Assembly: GCA_964442905.1 (NCBI GenBank)
Contig: CAYUBD010000056.1
Coordinates: forward strand, 1 to 5,076
Direction: 5' to 3'
DNA: 5,076 nucleotides
Source: JAFGFG01 sp964442905
GTDB taxonomy: Archaea; Aenigmatarchaeota; Aenigmatarchaeia; QMZP01; JAFGSV01
Position 1 is the first letter of the stretch, and each line of letters begins with the position of its first letter. Positions 1 to 5,076 of this stretch are shown here, in pieces. The notes beneath the pieces are model-generated. The model was not told the DNA's origin, ran no database searches, and saw nothing but the letters and a program-made list of their open reading frames with translations. The position numbers were made by a program, and so were the translations under genes.

Positions 1-1371
1 CGGGCCGGTCTGGTCCAGCGTGAAATAGACAGCGTCCGAGCCTATGTTGTTGACGGAGTCGTTGGCGTAGACCTCAAGGGAACGCTGGCCTTCGGTCAGG
101 CAGAGGGGGGTCCCGTTGCCGCAGGAGAAGGTGGTGTTGCCGGAGCCTGCGTCGTACCAGCACGCGTCGGCCGTCTCGGAAAGCGTGAAGTTGAAGTATG
201 TGACGTTGTAGTATGTTGTGTTGTCCGGGTAGGTTATGGATACAGATGGCGGCGTGATGTCGACGTTCAGGGTGCGGTTCGTGCCCGTCCAGCCGGACCT
301 GCCCGAGGTGTCGTTGCACCAGACTGCCCAGAGCCAGGTGCCTTCGGGTATGCCGTCCACCTGGACAGACCAGATGGTGTCGTTCATGTAGCTCGAGTTG
401 GTCTGGTTCATGGACCAGGGTCCCGTCCAGTCCGACCAGAGCTGGACCGTGTCGACGCCGGTGTTGTCGTAGCAGCTGAGTTCGAACGTGACGCTGGGTG
501 ATGACTCGTTGGAGTTGTTGGCCGGGTCTGTGCCGAATGAGGGAGCCGGGTCAGTCAGGTCGACGGCGAATGTTACCGATTCGGTGTTGTTGGTATTGTC
601 GAGGCTGTCGTTGGCATAAAGGTAAAGAGTGAATGTGCCTCCGCCACTGACGCTGAAGGTCGTGTTTGAGCAGTCCTGAACCGTCGTGTTCGGGGCGCCG
701 TCAACATTATACCAGCATGAGTCCGTCTGGTAGCCGTCTGAGACGCTGTAGTTCAGCTCGAGCGATTCATTGGACGAGTAGTTGGTCGCCTGGGGGAGGT
801 GTATTGCCAGCGACGGCGGCGTGCTGTCCACGTTGAACGTCCTGGCGGCCGGCTGATGGTAATGCCCTATAGTATCCGTGCAGTTGACGGTCCACGCCTG
901 GCTGGTTCCTTCCGACAGCGCTCCGGTCATGTTCGTGTCTGTACCGTTGCCGGTCGTGGCGTTGTATGTTTCCAGCACGCTGTTTATGTAGAGGGAGCAG
1001 TTCAGCGTCGCTGCCACCGTGTCCGTTGCGTTGAACTGGAAGTCCAGGGACGCCTGGGTGGTATTGTAATTGTCTTCAGGTGCGATGAGCGTGACGGAGG
1101 GCGCGGTCCTGTCTATGTTGAGCGTCCACATAGCGGAGTTTATGGTCGTGACATTCGTGCAGTTGACATTCCACGTGTGCGTGCCCTCATCCAGCGTGTC
1201 GTTCGCATACATCGCCGTGTCGGTCTCGTTGAATACCGTGTCGTTGAGAAAATATAGCGTGCCGTCTATGAACAGTTCGCAGGATGCCGTCCAGTTCTCG
1301 CCTGTGTAGTTGAACGTGAACGCTATTGTGTCGTTGGTTCCGTTTATCCACTCGTTGTCGGTGGGCGAAAT
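1..1371 (-). repeat. Tandem Ig-like domains of two alternating classes (protein-level repeats)
   Basis: Linkers of the form IDRTAPSV, VDSTPPSL, VDLTDPAP, VDITPPSV and LDQTGP recur at residues 132-139, 227-234, 316-323, 416-423 and 498-503, giving units of about 82-100 residues. Domains 1, 2 and 4 share an early Cys and a late W-x-V-x-C strand (NVNC117, TVNC210, AVWC398). Domains 3 and 5 instead share 'CWY..' (C265, C450), a nearby second Cys (C280, C463) and the strand 'LYANDSLDN' or 'VYANDSVNN'. The copies are diverged at DNA level, so this is an old protein repeat and not a recent tandem DNA duplication. Confidence 0.8.
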
Positions 1372-1509
1372 GAGATTGACGACGTCTATTCCTGCAGCCA
1401 AGACTGCGAGGACGTATAAGAAGGAAACCGCTGCAAAAGCCAGTAGAGACAGTTCTATATTGTTCTGCCTGTCCTTTGCCCCATACAGTTTATAACAGAT
1501 TATCAACAC
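1..1509 (-). CDS. Membrane-anchored Ig-like repeat surface protein, partial (C-terminus beyond the left edge)
   Basis: The frame is open without a stop from 1509 to the window edge (503 codons) and continues past it. I read the start as GTG at 1507-1509. An in-frame TGA lies four codons upstream, TTG at 1504-1506 is the alternative, and the first in-frame ATG is residue 99, too late because it would remove the membrane segment. Residues 1-17 carry K7, K12 and R14, and residues 20-41 are hydrophobic (LSLLAFAAVSFLYVLAVLAAGI), fitting a positive-inside signal anchor or signal peptide. The rest is Ig-like domains joined by 'hxxD.T.P' linkers at D133, D228, D317, D417 and D499. Cys pairs C77/C117, C171/C210 and C346/C398 could be intradomain disulfides. 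I counted 36 N-x-S/T sequons. A secreted, probably glycosylated envelope or adhesion protein is inferred; the ligand is unknown. It lies 97 bp downstream of the Cys-rich/beta-helix gene, in the same orientation. The frame assignment is firm; the start is less so. Confidence 0.88.
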   Translation of the reverse strand, partial: MLIICYKLYGAKDRQNNIELSLLAFAAVSFLYVLAVLAAGIDVVNLISPTDNEWINGTNDTIAFTFNYTGENWTASCELFIDGTLYFLNDTVFNETDTAMYANDTLDEGTHTWNVNCTNVTTINSAMWTLNIDRTAPSVTLIAPEDNYNTTQASLDFQFNATDTVAATLNCSLYINSVLETYNATTGNGTDTNMTGALSEGTSQAWTVNCTDTIGHYHQPAARTFNVDSTPPSLAIHLPQATNYSSNESLELNYSVSDGYQTDSCWYNVDGAPNTTVQDCSNTTFSVSGGGTFTLYLYANDSLDNTNNTESVTFAVDLTDPAPSFGTDPANNSNESSPSVTFELSCYDNTGVDTVQLWSDWTGPWSMNQTNSSYMNDTIWSVQVDGIPEGTWLWAVWCNDTSGRSGWTGTNRTLNVDITPPSVSITYPDNTTYYNVTYFNFTLSETADACWYDAGSGNTTFSCGNGTPLCLTEGQRSLEVYANDSVNNIGSDAVYFTLDQTGP

Positions 1510-1527
1510 CTGTTCTATTCACTCTAT

Positions 1528-1542
1528 CGGTTATTAGTGAAA
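1528..1542 (-). promoter_or_regulatory. Candidate TATA element of the Ig-like gene
   Basis: Read on the minus strand this is TTTCACTAATAACCG. Its A/T core is centred about 25 nt before the proposed GTG start, which would suit a leaderless archaeal transcript and supports that start. The match to the archaeal TATA consensus is weak and there is no clear A-rich BRE directly upstream. A near copy of the right half (CTATTAACCG) lies at 1559-1568. This is a tentative call. Confidence 0.28.
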
Positions 1543-1587
1543 GTCGCGCAACTTTTTACGGTTAATAGATAATTCGACTGACTTGTT

Positions 1588-1600
1588 AAAAAAGAAGAAC
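1588..1600 (-). terminator. T-rich archaeal-type terminator after the beta-helix gene
   Basis: Starting 6 nt past the TAA stop of the 1115-residue gene, the minus strand reads GTTCTTCTTTTTT, ending in a run of six T. Archaeal RNA polymerase terminates on U-rich tracts without needing a hairpin, and I see no stem here. If it works, the downstream Ig-like gene would need its own promoter. Read-through into that gene cannot be excluded. Confidence 0.45.
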
Positions 1601-1606
1601 CTTGAG

Positions 1607-2940
1607 TTAATGGTATTCATAGGCTCCTATGTCTGGTGCACCAACGATTGGATTTCCATCAAAATCCTGGGTTAAACCAACACCTGTTCCGTTGTTAATT
1701 GCAGGGGAGCTGGATTGTAAATGCCAATCATCATTCCATACATCATGTAATTCTGGGTCTGTAATAACGCCAGTAGATTCAAAAGTGGATATATAATCAC
1801 TTCTCTGAGAACCAGCGATTCGAGCATAATATTTCTCAGGATGATTTATTTTTGCAAGAGCACAATTTTGTGCATCGGCTCTATAATTAAGATTATTACT
1901 ATGAATGATATTATCATATTCAAAAACCATCAACGAACCGTCCCACCAATTACCAACTTCTTCGGAATACATGAGATTGTTTTTGAAAATACAAGTTGTA
2001 ATTGAAGTACTTTCATCCCGCAACGCTACACTTCCTAAATCTGAAATTATAATATCATTATTATACATATAAATTTCTGCATCAGTGAATGTTCCGGGTT
2101 GGATATAAAGACCATGATGACCATTGCCAACTTCAATCTTGTTATAATATACTTCCGTTGTCATTGCCCCACCATTTTCAAATGTAATGCCACCACCCGA
2201 AGGTTTTAAATCATTATACCGTATTACTGCATTCTTGACAAGTGCCCCCACATCCAATCCAATTCCATTTCCTGTAGATATTCCATTCGCAAGACCTGCA
2301 CCACCACCCGAAACAGTATTATGTTCAACAACAATACCATCTATGGATTGCGTTACCATGATTCCACCCGCAACATTATTTTCCAGCATTCCTGCCTTGG
2401 ATATTGTATTGTATCCACAATAACTATCATGAGTTGTGTGGGTGCCAGTACATTCTGCTGGAACGCCTATTCTACAATTATAAAATGCTATTCCATGATT
2501 GTTAGTTTCAGTAACTGTATTACGCTGAATTGTTATATTATAGATATCATTATGTATCGCGTTGACATGAATGCCAACACACCAGTTTCCATCACTTACG
2601 CTACCTACTTTCTGGACAGTACAGTCCTGAATAATTATGTATCTTTCATCATTTTGAATACTGCCCGGAGTACAACCATTATATCCACCTATTGTTATTC
2701 CACCATACGATTTTTTATTGTCTACATCAACTGTGATATTTTGGAATATCACATACTGACATCCATAAATATTTACGAATCCATAGTCATTGCTTGTACC
2801 TTTTTTGATGATTGCGTTATTTCCACTACCCCAAAGAGAGCCATCCCATGTTATATAATTAGTAGGGTTACCTCCGTGATTAATTTTAAGATAAGCAACT
2901 GAAAAAGTATCTCCTCTCTTCAATGCAATTATACTTCCTG
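1607..2940 (-). other. A+T-rich segment encoding most of the beta-helix, probably acquired
   Basis: Hand counts of 60-base lines give about 27% G+C at 2041-2100, 32% at 2701-2760 and 30% at 2881-2940, with one richer line (43%) at 2281-2340. The same gene has 50% at 2941-3000 and 63% at 3541-3600, and the neighbouring Ig-like gene has 60% at 1081-1140. The reading frame continues unbroken through the change. The junction falls near residue 672, about 30 residues inside the beta-helix and not at its border. Asn and Asp codons move toward AAT and GAT inside the segment. Horizontal acquisition and fusion is the inference. Confidence 0.6.
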
Positions 2941-4954
2941 GTGTTGTTGCGTATGATTCCGCGTACTGCAGCGTCCTCCATGCAGAATATGTCTGAGTTC
3001 CGTTGTTGGAGTTGTCTCCTGATGTCGAGACATAGTATATCGGTCCTGTTTGGCAGGCCGGGCAGCTCCCGCCGCAGTCGATTCCGGTCTCATCGCCGTT
3101 CTGGATGCCGTCGGAGCATGTGGGAGCAGGTGGCGTGCACACATAGCTGGTGCATGTGTATCCCGACGTGCATGCATCGCCGCACGAAGCGCAGTTAGAC
3201 ATCGTACCGAGCTGCGTCTCGCAGCCGTTTGCAGTGGCGACGTCGCAGTTGGCGTAACCGGAATTGCAAGAGGAGACCGCGCACTGGTAGCTTGCGTTGC
3301 AGGTGGATATTGCGTTGGCAAGCGAGCAGGTGCCGCAGCTCCCGCAGCCGTTGGGCGACGTCCCGCAGACCCTTGCCCCACAGTCAGGGCCCAAGATTCC
3401 ATCGCACGTGCCTTCGCAGCCGTTGCTGCACGTCTGGCCGATGCATGTGCTTGACGTACATTCACAGTCAGGCACGCACGCGCACTGCCCGTCCACGCCG
3501 CATTCATAACCTTCTTCGCAGGTACCGCATGAGCCTTCGCAGCCGTCGTCGCCGCATTCCTTGCCTGTGCAGTCCTGTGTGCACGACAGGCCGCACATGT
3601 TGTTGCTGCATACGTATTGCTGGCCGTAGGTGAGCTTGCAGTAGTTGTCGGTCGTGTTGCACCATCCGCAGTTGTTAGGCGACCTCCCGCATTCGTATGG
3701 CTGCTCCGTGGCAGGATTCATGCAGTCCGGTTGTATCAGTCCTGTGCATGTTCCGCCGCATCCGTCCGACCACGTCTGGTCGGCGCACATGCTGCTCTCA
3801 TTGGAGCAGTCATGTATGCACTGCTCCTTGATGCACTGATAATTGGTGCAGACAAAACCCGTCCCGCATGTGCCGCATGTGCCTCCGCATCCGTTGGAGC
3901 CGCACTGCTTTGCGCTGCAATCCGGCGTGCAGGTTGATACTTTGCTTCCCCGGGATGATGAGCCCCCGCCTCCTGAAATTATACCTGTGGTTTGAGGCCT
4001 GTATACGCAGTTCTCGCAGACATGCATGTCATCATAGTTCCCCACGACCACGATTTCAAGGAACCCGTCCGTATCCGAAGTGAAAGGCTCTATCCTGTTG
4101 ATTATGAACCTGAAATCGTCCTTCACGAAGTATATGTCGCCTGTCGACTCGTCGGCCGTGAACGCCTGGCCGTTGAGCGAAATGCCTGCCCGGATGCCCT
4201 GTCCCCCAATGGACGTGACCGTCAGAAGATACTCCTTTCCATCGACGGTCACTGAAAGGGACTCGTCAGCGCCGACCCTTGCCGCGTTGCGGACGTTCTC
4301 CTCCCTCACGCATCTGTTCTGCACGCAGGCGAAGCCGGCGTTGCAGCCGCCGCATGGGTCCTTTTTGGGAGTGTCATCCTTGACTATGATGGTCGTGAAC
4401 TGCTGTATCTGCCAGCCTCCGTGGCAGTCCCACTGGCCGATGGGACCGCGCGAGCAGGAGTAGAGCGCAACGTAGCCCACCGCTGTGCAGGGGTACGCCG
4501 TTATGTTGAAGTCCGCTGAGCCTATGAGGTGCTCGTATGTGGCGTTCTTGGTAATCCACATTTCATCCTTGTCTACTATCGCATCCCTGCCGGGCTGGAG
4601 TGCCACCCGCCTCCACCTCATGCCGTCATTCGATATGTAGCCGAATGTGTAAATGACGTCGTCCTCTATCCCTATGCCAAGTGTGCCTTCGGTGACGTCC
4701 GTGACTGCCACGCTGCCGCCGGAAAGGTTGAAAGTCGGTATCGGCTCCGCGTAGACCGTGGCGAACTCGGCGTCCGTGAATTCGTGGGCGCTCATCTCCG
4801 GCTGCTGGGGGAGGAAGAACACGTAGAGATAGGCTACGAACGACGCCAGGAAGAACACGGCGCCCACGAGTATGTAGATTATTATCTTCAGCGCGAAGCC
4901 CAGGTCGTCATGCGTGCCGAAATGTGCGGTCGTGCCTTCCGGAGGATAGTCCAT
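1607..4954 (-). CDS. N-terminally anchored Cys-rich and right-handed beta-helix surface protein (1115 aa, complete)
   Basis: Residues 1-22 are a short polar, acidic N-terminus and 24-48 form one long hydrophobic helix, so a cytoplasmic N-terminus with an external body is inferred. Residues 60-195 and 225-305 are two extracellular segments I do not recognise, separated by a small Cys cluster (201-215, CGGC...FAC...RC) and followed by CENC (313-316) and a Gly/Ser linker (324-339). Residues 342-634 hold 54 Cys in repeated modules and end with the common surface-protein motif DGIQNGDETGIDCGG (615-629). Residues 638-1115 look like a parallel beta-helix: the opening 'YYVSTSGDNSNNGT', rungs such as 'NITIQRNTVT', 'IVVEHNTVSG' and 'AVIRYNDL', then 'SPAINNGTG..QDFDGNP..GAPDIGAYEY', resembling the end of choice-of-anchor Q proteins. 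No C-terminal anchor follows. I see no assignable catalytic residues; adhesion or glycan binding or cleavage is possible. ATG 4954 fits the -32 promoter box. Base composition drops sharply below base 2940. Confidence 0.93.
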   Translation of the reverse strand: MDYPPEGTTAHFGTHDDLGFALKIIIYILVGAVFFLASFVAYLYVFFLPQQPEMSAHEFTDAEFATVYAEPIPTFNLSGGSVAVTDVTEGTLGIGIEDDVIYTFGYISNDGMRWRRVALQPGRDAIVDKDEMWITKNATYEHLIGSADFNITAYPCTAVGYVALYSCSRGPIGQWDCHGGWQIQQFTTIIVKDDTPKKDPCGGCNAGFACVQNRCVREENVRNAARVGADESLSVTVDGKEYLLTVTSIGGQGIRAGISLNGQAFTADESTGDIYFVKDDFRFIINRIEPFTSDTDGFLEIVVVGNYDDMHVCENCVYRPQTTGIISGGGGSSSRGSKVSTCTPDCSAKQCGSNGCGGTCGTCGTGFVCTNYQCIKEQCIHDCSNESSMCADQTWSDGCGGTCTGLIQPDCMNPATEQPYECGRSPNNCGWCNTTDNYCKLTYGQQYVCSNNMCGLSCTQDCTGKECGDDGCEGSCGTCEEGYECGVDGQCACVPDCECTSSTCIGQTCSNGCEGTCDGILGPDCGARVCGTSPNGCGSCGTCSLANAISTCNASYQCAVSSCNSGYANCDVATANGCETQLGTMSNCASCGDACTSGYTCTSYVCTPPAPTCSDGIQNGDETGIDCGGSCPACQTGPIYYVSTSGDNSNNGTQTYSAWRTLQYAESYATTPGSIIALKRGDTFSVAYLKINHGGNPTNYITWDGSLWGSGNNAIIKKGTSNDYGFVNIYGCQYVIFQNITVDVDNKKSYGGITIGGYNGCTPGSIQNDERYIIIQDCTVQKVGSVSDGNWCVGIHVNAIHNDIYNITIQRNTVTETNNHGIAFYNCRIGVPAECTGTHTTHDSYCGYNTISKAGMLENNVAGGIMVTQSIDGIVVEHNTVSGGGAGLANGISTGNGIGLDVGALVKNAVIRYNDLKPSGGGITFENGGAMTTEVYYNKIEVGNGHHGLYIQPGTFTDAEIYMYNNDIIISDLGSVALRDESTSITTCIFKNNLMYSEEVGNWWDGSLMVFEYDNIIHSNNLNYRADAQNCALAKINHPEKYYARIAGSQRSDYISTFESTGVITDPELHDVWNDDWHLQSSSPAINNGTGVGLTQDFDGNPIVGAPDIGAYEYH
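3326..3931 (-). repeat. Duplicated two-module Cys-rich unit (A-B-A'-B')
   Basis: Module A starts at residue 342 (CTPDCSAKQCGSNGCGGTCG) and recurs at 458 (CTQDCTGKECGDDGCEGSCG), 116 residues later. Module B starts at 379 (CIHDC...SDGCGGTCTGLIQPDC, then ECGRSPNNCGWC) and recurs at 493 (CVPDC...SNGCEGTCDGILGPDC, then VCGTSPNGCGSC), 114 residues later. The near-equal offsets indicate that A and B were duplicated together. The modules are probably disulfide-bonded stalk elements between the anchor and the beta-helix. A third, different Cys module (552-606, containing GYANCD, NGCET and CASCGDAC) follows and is not part of the duplication. Confidence 0.75.
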
Positions 4955-4977
4955 ATAAATAGTAATTAATGCAGCCC

Positions 4978-4988
4978 TACTAAAAAGG
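4978..4988 (-). promoter_or_regulatory. TATA-like box for the 1115-aa surface protein gene
   Basis: The minus strand reads CCTTTTTAGTA. Its first T (4986) is 32 nt from the A of the ATG at 4954, the spacing expected for a TATA element driving a leaderless or nearly leaderless archaeal transcript. The upstream A-rich sequence (AAAAAGGTT) could act as BRE. It shares the core CCTTTTTA with the opposite promoter. Confidence 0.5.
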
Positions 4989-4998
4989 AACCTTTTTA
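4981..4998. repeat. Inverted repeat spanning the divergent promoters
   Basis: TAAAAAGGAACCTTTTTA has perfect 8-bp arms (4981-4988 and 4991-4998) around a 2-nt AA spacer. Each arm supplies the TATA core of one gene and the A-rich, BRE-like flank of the other. The centre (4989.5) is exactly midway between the two start codons at 4954 and 5025. Two-fold symmetry could also make it an operator for a dimeric regulator. Confidence 0.6.
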
Positions 4999-5001
4999 AA
5001 A
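4991..5001 (+). promoter_or_regulatory. TATA-like box for rpoL
   Basis: CCTTTTTAAAA lies with its first T (4993) 32 nt before the A of the rpoL ATG (5025) and its A/T core centred about 28 nt before it. The purine-rich AAAAAGGAA just upstream suits a BRE. No convincing Shine-Dalgarno sequence occurs between the box and the ATG, so a leaderless transcript is the simplest reading. Confidence 0.6.
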
Positions 5002-5024
5002 CAGCCGGCTTCTATAATTACTCT

Positions 5025-5076
5025 ATGGAACTGAAAGTGATTGAGAAGAAGCCTGACAAGCTCAGCATGGAAGTTG
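5025..5076 (+). CDS. rpoL: DNA-directed RNA polymerase subunit L (Rpo11), N-terminal fragment
   Basis: Only 17 complete codons are visible, MELKVIEKKPDKLSMEV, before the window ends. The beginning 'MELKVIEKK...L..EV' matches the usual N-terminus of archaeal Rpo11/RpoL, a subunit of about 90-100 residues that pairs with Rpo3 (RpoD) in the polymerase assembly platform and is related to eukaryotic Rpb11. The diagnostic part that follows in this family (the E-x-H-T-x-x-N-x-L region) is outside the window, so the call rests on a short match. The ATG is supported by a TATA-like box about 28 nt upstream. The gene is divergent from the large surface-protein gene, with 70 bp between start codons, and probably shares its promoter region. 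Confidence 0.62.
   Translation, partial: MELKVIEKKPDKLSMEV

Noticed and set aside
799..1257. Plus-strand open frame of 152 codons opposite the Ig-like gene
   Set aside because: It is antisense to the sequon-rich Ig-like frame. The product is Arg/Val-rich with no domain, as expected opposite AAC/ACG-rich codons.
1510..1606. Possible small RNA or mobile-element end in the A+T-rich intergenic gap
   Set aside because: I found no tRNA-like or hairpin structure and no terminal inverted repeats or target duplication. A T tract and TATA-like sequence explain what is visible.
2321..2902. Plus-strand open frame of 193 codons opposite the beta-helix
   Set aside because: It lies wholly antisense to the beta-helix frame, which shows clear family features. 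The translation has no recognisable domain and its length is explained by the A+T-rich repetitive codons opposite.
2929..3507. Minus-strand open frame of 192 codons in a second frame of the Cys-rich region
   Set aside because: This is a shadow of the Cys-rich gene in another frame: Ala/Arg/Thr-rich low-complexity product produced by the repeated TGC/GGC codons.
3326..3931. Possible CRISPR array or DNA tandem repeat because of recurring TGC/GCC-rich strings
   Set aside because: The similarity is at protein level (spaced Cys and Gly) with diverged DNA, irregular spacing and an intact frame.
4529..4969. Plus-strand open frame of 146 codons opposite the N-terminus of the large gene
   Set aside because: It runs antisense to the membrane anchor and the first ectodomain and has no family features. 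It would also end inside the divergent promoter region.

Overview
The window looks archaeal, with a DPANN-type lineage (Woesearchaeota, Pacearchaeota, Aenigmarchaeota or similar) as the best guess. The right edge carries the first 17 codons of what reads as archaeal RNA polymerase subunit L (Rpo11). Start codons sit about 28 nt downstream of TATA-like boxes, as in leaderless archaeal transcripts. Both large genes encode surface proteins of a kind often seen in DPANN genomes: N-glycosylation-sequon-rich Ig-like repeats and Cys-rich 'CxxDC..K.CG..GC.G.CG.C' modules. The phylum is inference.

Layout. Bases 1-1509 (minus strand) hold the N-terminal 503 codons of a surface protein that runs off the left edge. 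It has a non-ATG start (GTG at 1509), one N-terminal membrane segment, and then four complete Ig-like domains plus most of a fifth, packed with N-x-S/T sequons. Bases 1510-1606 are intergenic: a T-rich stretch that could end transcription of the upstream gene and a weak candidate promoter for the Ig gene. Bases 1607-4954 (minus) encode a complete 1115-residue protein. It has an N-terminal membrane anchor, an unrecognised extracellular region, a Gly/Ser linker, a block with 54 cysteines containing a duplicated two-module unit, and a right-handed beta-helix that ends in a choice-of-anchor-Q-like tail. Bases 4955-5024 are a compact divergent promoter region, and bases 5025-5076 (plus) begin rpoL.

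Two observations stand out. First, the divergent promoter is two-fold symmetric: an 8-bp-arm inverted repeat contains a CCTTTTTA box on each strand, and its centre falls exactly midway between the two ATG codons. Second, the long gene changes base composition sharply near base 2940, from roughly 50-63% G+C in sampled lines to roughly 27-43% in sampled lines of the beta-helix part. This suggests that most of the beta-helix was acquired from a different genome and fused to a resident anchor and Cys-rich stalk.

How the genes may work together. The two minus-strand genes lie in the same orientation 97 bp apart and both encode envelope-anchored ectodomains, so they may form a surface or attachment locus. 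They need not be co-transcribed. rpoL is a housekeeping gene and appears linked only through the shared promoter region. No RNA gene, CRISPR array or transposase was seen.
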